A stretch of 64,000 nucleotides of DNA, from contig NC_061512.1 of NCBI RefSeq assembly GCF_022539505.1, positions 248,388,510-248,452,509 on the forward strand. The letters are read 5' to 3'. Source of the stretch: Lolium rigidum (Eukaryota; Streptophyta; Magnoliopsida; Poales; Poaceae). Numbering within the stretch: position 1 is the first letter of the stretch; the number at the start of each line of letters is the position of its first letter. The position numbers were made by a program, and so were the translations under genes. The notes under the pieces are model-generated. The model searched no databases. It was given only the letters and a program-made list of their open reading frames with translations, and was not told the origin of the DNA. Below are positions 44,418-56,200 of this stretch, piece by piece.

Positions 44418-46616
44418 CTAGTTCTGCAGCATTGACACCGCCTCCTTGTCAGTGAACCAGGTGAATTCTCCATCCTGAAGGACAACCATCTCAATAGGTA
44501 GCAAATCAGATGTCTTCTTGTCTGAAACAGCTTTCTGCACAGCACCAGCTTTCGCAGCTCCAGTTACCACCATGGCAAAATATGCAGACGAGTTGATCAC
44601 CGGAAACGTGAATGTAATCCTCTCTGGTGGAGGCTTTGGAGAATCCGTGATGTGAGTGACCCACTTCTGTTTCTCATTAACAAGAGGGTGACCCGGGAAG
44701 AGAGAGGCAAGATGGCCGTCCGGACCCATGCTGAGGAGCATGGCATCAAACCTCGGAAACCCAGTTGCTGTTGACATTGCAAGAACGCCGTTCTTTACAA
44801 GTTGCCTCAAGATAGTTTCATAGTCATCTGCTGCTCCCTCAGCAGACAATGCATCATTGATAGCATAGACTTGACCAGTAGGAATTGGTACCTACAAAGT
44901 TGAAATAGCATAAGTTAACTATTTCACAATACATAGCAAATTACACACATTACCTGAAAAGTGATAACAATGGAATGGTTCATAGCCTGCATCTCATAGG
45001 TAACCTAGATCTCCTTTATTCATGAAGTGGTCACATAAACACCAGTTCACAATTGTGGTACATAATGTCAGTTATGGGACATTTCAAGAGCTTGGCACGT
45101 ATTTGAGCATGAGTACATCTTGGTGGGGTTATAGAAGCTCGGTACAAATTAAATAGTATCATTCTGTTGATGATCTGTATATTGCTTCTCTATTGCAAAT
45201 ACAAATCCACATAGCACAAGGGGTGAAGGGAAACAGTTGAGGTCACAGACATTGGGACGGGAAACGCTACTCTTGTTTTTCCTTTTTGTTATTGACTCAC
45301 CTAGACTATTAATAGTACAGAAAAAAAAAATCTTACTGTCACTTTCAGTAAGCTTTAAAATCTGAATCTAGTCAATATAATTATAAAAGATTGCTACAAG
45401 ATTCAAATGTCATGGTCCCCAGCATATAGAGACTAAAGAGCTGGAAAAAATGAAGAGTTGCAAAGGGGGAAGCTTGTATCACTTGAAATAGCTACTTCAG
45501 ATTTAGAGATGACGGAAATAAATAATACCAAACTGGTCATGAAATTCTTATGCAGCCATCATATTTTTGTAGAATCAAATGATACCCATATATCTGTCTA
45601 AAAGATTTCAAACCGCAGTAAGTGCAAGTATGGCATGATGCCATACATGCAATTAACTGCAGGTGGCACTGTGATTGGTACAATACATTGATAAGGCGAG
45701 TTTAGGTCCTAGAGTTTACCGAAGAACATACATATGGTGGGCATGGTTTTAAAAGTATTGATGGAGTATATTAGAACATTTATTCTGCTACCATATGTTT
45801 ATAACAACCATTCAATTCCAGACGTCCAAGAGAACTCTGCAGTCACTTGTGTCAGACATCTGCAGTCGTACGTAATATACACAAGGATTCTGGGCTTTAA
45901 CTTCCAAGCACGAACTCTGCATCACTTCCACGCACAAGGTATATGCCTTGCAAACGCCCTAACTGACCAAAGTGAATGCCTAAAAGGGTAGAACCGGCAG
46001 TTGCAGGAAGAAGAGTAAATCCAGCAAGATCTCGCTGGGGGATACCTTGGAGAGGAACCCATCGTAGGCGAGCTTGTAGTTGCTGTCGTCATGGTCCTTG
46101 GGCACGACCCTCTCGTCGACCCAGAATATGTGCCACTTGCTCCAGTCCACCGTCTCCAGGTACGGCGCCTCCGTAAGCTTCCTGCGAGAAACGAGAGATC
46201 TTCACCCGATCTGGGCAACCCCGGACCCAGCCACGGTTCTTTGGTTCGGTGGGGGACGCGCGCACGCACCTGAGGGCCTTGATGAGGGATCCGCCGGAGA
46301 CGACGACGGTGAAGGCGCCCCTCTGGGCGGCGAACTTCGCGGAGAGCTCGGCCGCGTACTTGGCCAGCGAGACGGCGAGGTCCTCCTCGGCGTCGAAGAT
46401 GAGCAGGTTCTTCTTGGACGCGGCGGCGGGGGCGGCGCCGTCGGTGGCCATGGCGGCGGTGGCGGGGAGGAGCGGGCGCGCGGAGGAGAGGAGGCGGGGA
46501 AGGGGCCGGAGGGTTCTGAACGGGACGCGGGACGCCGGCGGCGAGCGGCGGCGGGGCAGGGGCAGGATGGAGGGGGATGCGGCGGCGGAAGCGGAGAGCG
46601 ACATGGAGGTGGACAT
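44418..46616 (-). CDS. 6-phosphogluconolactonase, plastid-type copy A
   Basis: Hydrolyses 6-phosphogluconolactone in the oxidative pentose phosphate pathway. Three exons: 46616-46270, 46181-46046 and 44891-44418, all GT-AG and in phase, coding about 318 residues. The first 55 residues are Ser/Ala/Arg/Pro-rich with few acidic residues ([16 protein letters not shown]), a typical chloroplast transit peptide, before MATDGAAP. The core has the phosphate-binding [23 protein letters not shown] and [15 protein letters not shown] motifs of the glucosamine-6-phosphate isomerase/6-phosphogluconolactonase family. Length suits a full enzyme plus transit peptide. Intron 2 is 1,154 bp. Likely functional and tandem to the copy at 50730. 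Confidence 0.92.
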
Positions 46617-46710
46617 GTGGTATATGTGAGCGGTGGAAGTGACAGGTGGGAGGTGAGTCACGGCTTGTTTTGTACCGTTGAGATCTAGATAGACGGCCAC
46701 TGTGCGGAGT

Positions 46711-47440
46711 AAACTACGCCCAGGACATGAGCTCACTGACCACTGAGTGAGAGTAGTTGACATTGTCGGCTATGGTGAGGTTGCTGATTTAACCTAGGCT
46801 GAAAATAGAGGACTTAGGCAAAACATCATTTCCCATACGGGAACATGGGTTTAAGCGCCAACTTATGTGTTAAGCCATGCTTCAACTCATGTGTTAAGCC
46901 CCATAGAGGATCAAGATGGTTACAAGGGAGGAAACCAATATATGGCTCCAATTTAAGGTCGTGATTGACTCATGTGTTAAACCATGGCTGATTGAGAATT
47001 AAAGCATGCAATAAATGAAGAGTTCACTATTGCCTTCAACACATCGTCATAATCAAGATTGAAGCAAACATATAAGGTTGAACAAGACAAGATGCAAAGA
47101 TTATATTTAAGTTGGTAAACACACGGAGCATAAATGATGTACCTGGCACGGTCAAGTGATCTAGTGGTGCGGCAAGGAATTGCAATTTAGCTTTGTGAAC
47201 TAACTCGTGATCTATGTGTTTGGAAGTTATATGTGGGTTGGGTATCTTTCATGGTTTTGTATCAAAATAACCATGTAGCCTAAGAGAGGATGATATCAAA
47301 TGGCGATTGTGAGTAACGTTGAGAAGTCCAAGTTTAAGATGAACATCTCAAAAGAATCCTATGACTCAATTTGGTAGTCCATTTGATGATAATGCTCATG
47401 TGAATGTGTGCTTAAATCAAGCCTTCCCATAGTGAATTAC
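46711..47440. repeat. Duplicated 5' flank of gene A, unit 1
   Basis: Two subparts, 46711-46832 ('gtaaactacgcccaggacatg') and 46855-47440 ('gatcaagatggttacaaggg' to 'ttcccatagtgaatta'), recur in the same order and direction at 47450-47600 and 48420-48988. Confidence 0.8.
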
Positions 47441-47605
47441 ACCCAAAGTAAACTACGCCCAGAACATGAGCTCATTGACCCATCACAGCACAGTTGGACG
47501 AGAGCCAGTGAGGAGTCATTGACATTGCCGGCTACGTACGGTGAGAATGCCTGATTTAGCCGAACCAGTGCAAGCAAAGGACTTAGCCGAAACATCACTT
47601 TTGTA

Positions 47606-47729
47606 CTACCTTCGCACTTAAAATAAATGTCTTAATTTTATTTAGATATAAATGTATTTGTACATATTTTAATAGTTGATACATTCGTATCTAGAAAAAG
47701 TTGAGACATTTATTTTAGGATGGAGGGAG
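47606..47729. mobile_element. Stowaway MITE, 124 bp
   Basis: Inverted ends match over 'AAAATAAATGTCT' / 'AGACATTTATTTTAGGATGG', ending GGAGGGAG, with TA on both sides (47604-47605 and 47730-47731). The left tip is diverged. Confidence 0.8.
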
Positions 47730-48035
47730 TACTTTTGAAATCGACAAGTGAATGTCAGCAAAACATAAGGCGATCAATCAATGAATGTGCTTCCCAAAAA
47801 CAATTATCGCCTAGCTAGCTAGTGAAAGTTCGGCGTACATGGGGAGACGGGTTTCGGAGACCTAATCTCCAACGGTCCTGCATCAGGGGTGAGACCCATG
47901 TGCGATTTGGATAATTAATGATAACTTTATGGGCTAATCTTTTCATCGAGTTATACCTAAAGGGTTAATTCATATGCAGTGCTTGATGATCATGCATTGG
48001 ATTCAAGGTTCAATGTCATGGAAATGAAGATATAT

Positions 48036-48328
48036 ACTCCATTCGTCCCAAAATGTAAGGTGTCCCTAAATTTCGTTGGTCTATAAATTAAAAAATTACT
48101 ATTTCACTTATAACATGTCCATAATTTTTTAAAGATTTATATGAAATCTTTTGAGTCTAATAAAAATGCCCTTTATTGAAAAAAATGAAATGAAAGAGGT
48201 TTGCTCGAGGAATTCAATGATAACATTCTACGACAATATAATTTTCTATATATTAGTATAAATCAAATTCATGCATCAAAGACCGCATGAAAAAAAAACC
48301 ATGCCTTACATTTTGGGACGGAGTGAGT
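48036..48328. mobile_element. Stowaway/mariner-like MITE, about 290 bp
   Basis: Ends CTCCATTCGTCCCAAAATG and CATTTTGGGACGGAGTGAG are inverted, with 'TGTAAGG' / 'CCTTACA' just inside. The body is AT-rich. The TA duplication is plausible but not clean at the right end. Confidence 0.7.
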
Positions 48329-48988
48329 TACCTTTTGACATCAAGATAATTGTTTTAAAGCGAAGAATATGATATGATCAAGAAATAAAGTTCTTGTGTG
48401 AAACTCAAAGGTAGGCATGGTCCAACTTATGTGTTAACCCATGATCAAGATGGTTACAAGGGAAAAATCAACATATGACTCCAATTCACGATCATGATTG
48501 ACTCATGTGTTGAACCATGGTTGATCGAGACTTCAAGCATGCAATCAAGTGAAGAGTTCATTATTACCTTCAACACATCATCATAATGAAGAATGTAGCA
48601 AAGATATAAGGTTCAAGAAGACAAGGTGCAAAGATTAGATTTAAGGTTGTAAACACACAAAGCATAATGATGTACCGCGTAGGATCAAGTGCTTGTGGTG
48701 TGGTAAGAAATTGCAATTTGGTTTTGTGAACTAACCCATTATATATGTGTTTCGTAGTTATATGTGGATTGGGTATATATTCATGGGTTTGTATCAAAAG
48801 AAATATTTCATATATAGCCAATGAGAAAATTATAACAAATATATGGTGATTGTCATCAAAATTGAGAACTGAGAAGTGGGGTTCATGATGAGCATCTCGA
48901 AGGAATCATATGATTGAAGCTTGTCGTTCATCTGGTGATAATGGACATGTGAAGGTGTGCTTAAATAAAGCTTTCCCATAGTGAATTA

Positions 48989-50085
48989 TGGGGGAGTAAA
49001 TTGGGATTCTTCACCGTGCATGAATGACCAAGTGAAGTGTTCAGGTTTGAGGAAACCATAAAGTGTTATCATCATGCTTAAGCAGAATGCAGGAGGAAAA
49101 GGTGAGATCTTGCTAGGTTTTCCTATTTTTACCGTTCTTTGTGTGCTTGGTGGAGACCAGTTTAATGTTTCTCTGCGTGAGTATCTAGATCTTGTTGTTA
49201 CCCAAGTTTATAAAAAACGGAGTTTGTATGAACAAGATATTAGCCATTTTGTGTTCGAGGTTTTGTCAGGCTTTTCATTTGTAAATAGCTCAAACCTTTT
49301 CATTTTTGGTATTATCATATTTGTTGATCTTTGGTGTTTCTCCGTGGGAGGAGCTAGCTTATTGTTAGCTTCAAAACAAGACGAAGTTCATTAAAAAAAG
49401 AGTTAGTATCTAAAGAAAATCGTGTTTCTCATGTTGGTGTCAGTGTCACTACTGTTTTTCCAAGAGGGGCACCGTTTGAGACAATTCGGCCAGACTATCG
49501 ACATGTTTATTATAAATTATCTAGGGACATGTCTGGGTGCTCTCAATTTGTGTCCAGACTGTCCGTCCCCTGGAGCTCCCGAAAACACATGCTCTTCATG
49601 TTTAAGATGTGTTAGGCGTCAGACAGTCTGTGCCTGTTTGTGCTTCCCATTCACAGATTTTTAAAGGTGAAGGGCCCTTTTTTGCCGTCAAAAAGCCTTT
49701 TTGTAACAGTGGGGTTAATCCAGCGACTAACGCACCGGTAACAGCCTCAATTAAACGTGTCAATAAATCCAAGATCAAAGGCGGTTTACAGATGGGTTTA
49801 CAAGATTTTTACAATAGATGGGTTTACAAGTTAATAATGTGCTTCCATTATTGACTGATAATCCACGTTGTAGGTCTTGCTTGGAGTTTTGGGCCTTGCT
49901 AGTTATCCTTTACTTTTGTGTTCTCTATCAATCCGTAAAGATCACCAGCAAAGAGTCGGAGTACTTTGTTTTTGACCCTGATCGGAGTACTTTGTCTCAC
50001 AAACCTGCCCATAATCCAATTACTAATTTTACTGTAGGCCATACTCTAACTATCTTCTACACACATCAAAAAATATTATCTTCCT
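48989..50085. other. Intergenic region, no recognised gene
   Basis: A plus-strand frame at 49074-49394 is hydrophobic at its end but shows no family motif, and others are short. Nothing is called. Confidence 0.4.
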
Positions 50086-50729
50086 GCTAGCCAGGACAAG
50101 ATTCAAACACATTTCCCCCAAATATTATCAAAAGTAGGTATTCAGACACCACAGTGCCAAAGGAAGTATGTAACAGTGAAGAGTAATATCTGAGCAAGAT
50201 TTTTCGAGTGTAATGCCAACAAATATCTATTTTTTCCTCAACGGGTGAATGCTACTGTTTGAAACACATTACTCAGGTCTCAGGCTCTCCTTCAGAAAAA
50301 TCTAGGTAGGCCGCTTCAGTGCTTCAAACTATGCAGATGATGCAGGCCCTCTAGGTAATAAAGCTTCAGTTGTTCTGCAACACTGACACAATAGGAAACA
50401 CAGCAGATGAAACTATGATCGCCATATATGCGGGATCATTTTCAATATAACAGTAACAGAATGCCACAAGCATTCAATTCTTAATCATGGGACCATAACA
50501 TTTAACAGTAAAAGTTTGGCAAAAGGCCTGAGCACCCGTTGGGCAATGCCTTGGCCAATGCTATTTACTAAGCTGAGGGGTGTCTGAAACACATTATTCT
50601 GAACAATAAGCTCAAGTTCCCCCTTACAGGTGATCCACAAGGGTGGAACGGAGTGCAACATTGCAGGCCCCTAGATTTTTTTATTAAGTGAAGAGCTTAA
50701 AGCTTAGATCACCATGGGATTCGCTGGTT

Positions 50730-52513
50730 CTACAGCATTGACACAGCCGCCTTGTCAGTGAACCAGGTGAATTCTCCATCCTGAAGGATAGCCATCTCAA
50801 CAGGTAACAAAGGAAAAGTCTTCTCATCTGAGAGCGCCTTCTTCACAGTGCCAGCTTCCCCCGGACCAGTTACCACCATGGCAACATATGCAGACGATTT
50901 GATTACCGGAAATGTAAATGTAATCCTCTGTGGTGGCGGCTTTGGAGAATCCATGATGTGGGTGACCCACTTCTGGTTCTCGTTAAGAAGAGGGTGGCCT
51001 GGGAAGAGAGAAGCAATATGGCCATCTGGGCCCATGCCGAGAAGCATGAGATCAAACCTGGGAAACCCAGTTGCTGTTGACATTGCAAGAACTCCATCCT
51101 TAACAAGCTGCTTCAGGACAGTTTCATAGTCAGCTGCTGCTCCCTCAGCAGACAAGGCATCATTGATAGCATACACTTGACCAGTAGGAATTGGTACCTA
51201 CCAAGATGAATACATGACCCAGTTAAATACTTCTTGATAGGCAGAAATTTAAGTATAACTCAAAATTGATAAGGATGGAACAATTATACATAAGAATGCA
51301 TCTCTAGTAACCTTAATGTACATGCTTTATTTAGCGTTGTTGTCGTCATAAGCACCACTACAGTACATAAGGTCATTTTTTTGGTATATTACAAGAACAG
51401 GGCACATTAAAATCCTTATGATTGCTTTCCATAAGCCTGAAAATATAAATATATCCAATAGTATCACTGAGACATTGGTACAATAAATTCAAGTGAGGCG
51501 GTATGCCGGTATACACTCTCCAAATAACTAAGACACAATAGCCACAGAAGATAAAAGTTCTATCAGTTAAAAAGCTACTAAATTACATGGTTCACCTTTG
51601 CAAATGTTACTGAACTTATGTAAGACCATCTTTTGCCAGAATCACATGTTATCTGTACAGCTGTGTACATGATTTCCAACTGAAGTTAGCATAAGTATGA
51701 CATGATGCCATACATGCAAATGATTTTTTAGCAGCAGTGCAATTTGTACAATAAATTAATAACGTAAGTTTAGTTATGACATTTAGTAGCCAGGTATGTT
51801 GCACTTGCAGAGGATTATATAGAAACGCACGGTGCAGAGGAGAGAAGCCATATGCTTTATCAAATGCGCTTACTAAATTTCTCAAGGCATGAATACAGTA
51901 AGATACCCCCAAATTTATTCAAGAGTTAACATAGTGAAGCTAGACAACCTGTTACCAAATATTTATCTTCATAACAATTATCCAATATGATTCAATTCGT
52001 CCAAGAGACAAAAAAAAAGCCAGCCATCTGCACTGCACCAGTGATAATTGATACATAATTACACAAGGATTCAATTCAATTTGGTGGGGAATACCTTGGA
52101 GAGCAACCCATCAACGGCGAGCTTGTAGTTGCTGTCCACATGGTCCTTGCGCACGACCCGCTCGTCGACCCAGAACACGTGCCACTTGCTCCAGTCCACC
52201 GTCGCCAGGTACGGCGGCTCCGCCAGCTTCCTGCGACGCGCACGCGCGAGGCCAAAACGAAATGATCGGGAGATCTCTACCGGATCCGAGAGTCTCGGGC
52301 CGAACCAACCCGGGGGGCGCACGGGGTAACGAACCTGAGGGTCTCGATGAGGGTGCCGCCGGAGAGCACGACGGTGAAGGCGCCCCTCTCGGCGGCGAAT
52401 TTCGCGGACAGCTCCGCCGTGTACTTGGCCAGCGCGACCGCGACGTCCTCCTCGGTGTCGAAGGTGAGCACGTTCTTCTTCGGATCGGCGGGGGCGGCGC
52501 CGTCGGTGGCCAT
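50730..52513 (-). CDS. 6-phosphogluconolactonase, copy B, without in-frame transit peptide
   Basis: A tandem paralogue of copy A. Exons 52513-52335, 52230-52095 and 51197-50730 give about 260 residues from MATDGAAP, the usual size of a cytosolic enzyme. Exon 2 has the same 136-bp length as in copy A. Motifs [24 protein letters not shown] and [15 protein letters not shown] are kept. The ATG matching the plastid start of copy A (52587) is out of frame with the enzyme, but a further in-frame ATG at 52630 would add a 39-residue Arg/Ser/Leu-rich extension. The stop is a TAG at 50730-50732 where copy A has CAG, so the protein is two residues shorter. Probably functional; localisation likely differs. 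Confidence 0.88.
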
Positions 52514-54570
52514 CGCGGCGGCGGAGGAGAGGAGGCGGGGAAGGGGACCGGAGGTTCCTGTAGGGGCATGGAGACGGAGGTGGACACGTGTTATATGCGA
52601 GGTGAGTGACAGATGCGACACATCTTGCACCGTTGAGATCGGGATGGACGGCCACGATGCGGAGTCAATAAAGCAAAGTAAGCCCAGAGAATGTGATGCC
52701 CTTCAGATCTACCAAAATCTCCATTTCTGGTGCATTTTGTTGATTCTAGGTACAAGAGGATACTGGCCTTCTCAAAGAGAGTGAAAAGCAAGATGTTTGA
52801 GCAAATATTTAGAATCTTCCGGAAGTTAGAGGAAAGGAAGAATTCCTAGAGGTATTTTCAAAACATGTCCTCCAAATCAAAGGGCACCATGGGAAATTTT
52901 TATCAAATAATTTTGTTCACATGAAATCGCTACACGTTTTTCTTGCTCCATGCAATAATATCTGGATTGCCATCAATAGAGGCAAATATGTCATGGGTTG
53001 CCGATGATTTTCGTCGTTATAGGATCTAGACTTCAGTATTTGTATTAATTTCTAACCAAATAGAAATCAGGGGTAATTTATTCCCAACAAACTTACAATG
53101 GTATCAATTTTTTCAGTGTATGCATCATCGTTATCGTCCAAGTTAGTTGGCATGATAAGCCCTCCGTGTAACAAAAACCAATAAATAACTATGACCAGCA
53201 ACATTCGCAAAAAATAAGGCCAATAAAAGAACGAGAGAGGTGGTTACTCAAATGGCTATGAGTTCGCTTCCTCATGCTTATGCTTCTGAAGATAAATAAT
53301 AGTTGATCGGGTTGAATAAGAATTGTTGTTAGCATTCCCAAACAAAGTTCTAGGAGTGATTGTGACTCAATCAACTTAGAAAAAATTGTTTCTCATGTGT
53401 TGTGAATTTCCATCCAATCAAGATCCTCTTATACTTTTGTAGTTGCATAAATATTTAAGATTATACCAAAGGGTTCTTAATGTTGTCTTTGTTATTTTTT
53501 ATTTTTGAGAAAAAATGTTCCTATTTTGCCTTAGGAATAGGAAAACGTGAAAAAAATCCCTTGATAACATTATCGAAGAATCGTACTGGTCTAGTGAGGG
53601 ATCAAGTCGGTTGGCCCATCGAAATGACCCCACTATAAGATACTATTGGATATTCTTCGTAGATCTTCTATGATCTCCATCGATAACCTCCACTTCAATA
53701 GTTGTGTTATCGATGTATTAAACTTAGGGTGATTTATATTCAAGAAACTAACCTTGGTGTTGATTTCTAATGTAGGCCACCATGATCGTCCAATTTGGCT
53801 TTGTTAAAGAACAACAATAAAAAAGAATTAAAAAAAGGTCCAAAAAATATGAAAACATATCAAGAAAATTTTGAAAGCTATCTAAAAACACAACCTTTTT
53901 TTCCAGACATCCAACGTTGAACGAGAACATCGGAGTAGACACGAGAGGGGGGGGGGGGCAACCGTAGAAACGATGGAGGTGGTCACGAGTTTGCATGCTC
54001 ACATTCTAGACATTAAGGTGTTCCTAAAAAAGTATCGAATGGGTGAATGACTTTTTCCATGACCGCAACCTTGTGTTAAGCGCGGTGAATGATCTCAAAT
54101 AAGTCATTGTGCGATCATTATGACTTGGCCCAGTTAAAAATGTTTACTTCTGAGTCAATTGTGGTGGCCTCTGACCAAAATCATTCTATCCCTTTTTAAA
54201 GTCTCAAGAGAACCGTTCTCAGTATTGACTATTTTTTTAATGGCCAAAACATAGAAAAACCAGTACTCCGCTCTAGCGGCGGTGGGCATGTGAAATTGTC
54301 TTTCAGACGGATCCCCTGAGATTTAGTTTGTATTTGTGTTTGTTGGTATGGTTGCAGATCAAGATCATTCGATCTACAGTTCACATCATTCGCGATGGTT
54401 ATTGCTTTGGTGCACCGATCCTTTCGAACTTAGCACGACGATTTTTTGCCCGTCTACCATAGCAAGCTCTCTACTACAACAATTTTTTGCCCGACTAACG
54501 ATGAGAGAGGGGCGAGGACGAAGCGCAACTTCACCTCACTACACTGTAGTCGTTGCTAGGTGACACGTAG
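52514..54570. other. Intergenic region upstream of copy B, no recognised gene
   Basis: 52514-52690 is the leader and proximal promoter of copy B. Beyond, only short frames occur and none is convincing. A run of 13 G interrupts at about 53947-53959. Confidence 0.4.
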
Positions 54571-54657
54571 ACCCACCCTAAATTTTTTTGCCAAAAGGTC
54601 CACCAAATTATTAATAATATAGGGAAAAAATATTTTGGCAAAAAAATTAGGGTGGGT
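54571..54657. repeat. Inverted-repeat hairpin, MITE-like
   Basis: ACCCACCCTAAATTTTTTTG at the left pairs with the complement at the right (CAAAAAAATTAGGGTGGGT), 25-bp arms with one gap and a 36-bp AT-rich loop. A third 'tttagggtgg' copy follows at 54671. No clear target duplication. Confidence 0.7.
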
Positions 54658-55046
54658 AAGTCTAACATAATTTAGGGTGGCCTAGGGTTGTTTTGGGGAA
54701 CAATTAGTGGCTAAGTGGGCATCCAAATCAGTTGTAGTAACATCTTGGCCCAGCCCAAGTGCCCAACGATAGTCGAACCACTAGTGTCACCGTCTCTCTG
54801 AGCGGCCGATCACCTTTCGGCCTATCCTAGTCTTCTCCAAAATGAGATGCGATTTCCTTGCCGATTTGTACCCAGCACTACTGACGGACGAGCGAAAGAC
54901 AGAGAGCACTCCATCGGTACCGGTGCTTGTCAGTGTCACTCTCGCAGGTGCATGCCAGCACTTCGCGCCCGACGACGAGAGACGGGACGGCGCGGCGGCA
55001 GCCGGGGCGCTTATCCGAAGCGCAAGAGCGAGACCGGCGCCGCTTA

Positions 55047-55915
55047 GAGCATGTCTAACAGGACCCGTATTTTTTCGCCCCTTAAAACGCGAGTAGAGGG
55101 TCCTGTATATAAAACGCGAGTACTTTTAACCGGACAAAAACGCCTCCCGTCTAGCAGTCCCCGTATATGAAAACTGTAAAAGAGCATATTCTAAGAATAT
55201 GCTTCTTTTTTCATCTCTTCGCGCTGCAGCCCCGCCGTCGGACCTGCCGCCCCACCGGACCTGCCACCCCGCACCACCGGACATGCCGCCCCGAGCTGCT
55301 GCCACGCGCCGCCCCGCCGCCTCGCCCCGCTTCTCAGGCCGCGGGCGGCCCCCGTCGCCTTGCACCGCCTCAGGCCGCCATGGCCCCCGTCGCCTTGTGC
55401 CGCCTCAGCCCGCCATGGCCCCCGTCGCCTTGTGCCGCCTCGAGGCCGCCATGGCCACCCCGGCCCTGCCCCGTCGCGGCGCACCCACCCTGCCGCGCGC
55501 GGCGCCGGTTCCGCCCCGTCCCCACCAGCTCCGCCCCGAGTGGGAGAACGCGGAATTTTGCTTCAAAATTCATCTAGTTTTTTCATTATTTGATAGAAAT
55601 CTTGATGGGTTGAAAGAAATTGGTAGAGATTTGATAGAATTTAGAGCTCGTTGGTTGGAATTGGTCGCCGGAGTGAAGTTTGTTTGGCGGCGGCGCGGCA
55701 AGGTCCGGTGGTGCGAGTGCGGTTTTCACCCCCTATAAGCCCCTCCACCCTCTACAAGTAAGGGGCGAGGGAGAAAATTCCCGAGGGCCTCGTATATTTT
55801 AGATACGGGGTGAACCGTTTAGGGGGCCTGCTAGACGGCCATTTTCGCCCGCACCCCGTATACCGCCGGAATTATACAAGTCCGGCGTGGTTTAGGGGGT
55901 CTGTTAGACCTGCTC
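55047..55915. mobile_element. Tourist-like (PIF/Harbinger) non-autonomous element, 869 bp
   Basis: Inverted ends GAGCATGTCTAACAGGACCC and, reversed, GAGCAGGTCTAACAGACCCC (17 of 20 match) are flanked by TTA on each side (55044-55046, 55916-55918), the Harbinger-type duplication. Inside each end, 'ccccgtata' blocks repeat. The middle (55200-55570) is very GC-rich with 'cgccttgtgccgcctc' repeats and may be a captured piece; the frames there are low-complexity and are not called. Confidence 0.82.
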
Positions 55916-55982
55916 TTAGCCAGCCCGAGTAGCCCGACACACCCACGACGGGCGACGGCGAGGGACAAGCAGGTAGGCGGTG

Positions 55983-56200
55983 TGGAAATTCTGTATAGAA
56001 TGGTTTGAAGCGTGCCTTGGAACTCGGCCGCATTGCGTGTTATATAGAGGTCAAACGACCAGATAGATTTACATAGTTGTTACAGATTAGATTGATCAAC
56101 AAGTAAAGATCTAGAACGGTTTATCTACACCGTTAAGATCACAACAGATTACAACAACTTATCTCTACGAGATGTACTAGAAGCTTCATGTTTAACATCC
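55983..56200 (-). repeat. 3' LTR of Copia 2
   Basis: On the minus strand the tract GATCGAGGGAGGA precedes TGTTAAACATG (LTR start, near 56200). A TATA box 'cctctatataacacg' lies near 56040 and the LTR ends near 'gaatttccaca' (55983). The 5' LTR is outside the window or lost, so ends are approximate. Confidence 0.6.

Larger units (their letters stand above)
47450..48988. repeat. Duplicated 5' flank, unit 2, expanded by MITEs
   Basis: This carries the same two subparts as unit 1 at 47450-47600 and 48420-48988, now separated by about 820 bp that include a Stowaway element and a second MITE. Similarity is high but not perfect. Confidence 0.78.

Noticed and set aside
49074..49394. A 106-codon frame with a hydrophobic end as a possible membrane protein gene
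   Set aside because: No homologous motif, no promoter or splice context, and it lies in AT-rich sequence where such frames are expected by chance.
55191..55738. Long frames on both strands in the Tourist-like element
   Set aside because: They come from GC-rich repeats, differ in every phase, and show no conserved motif.
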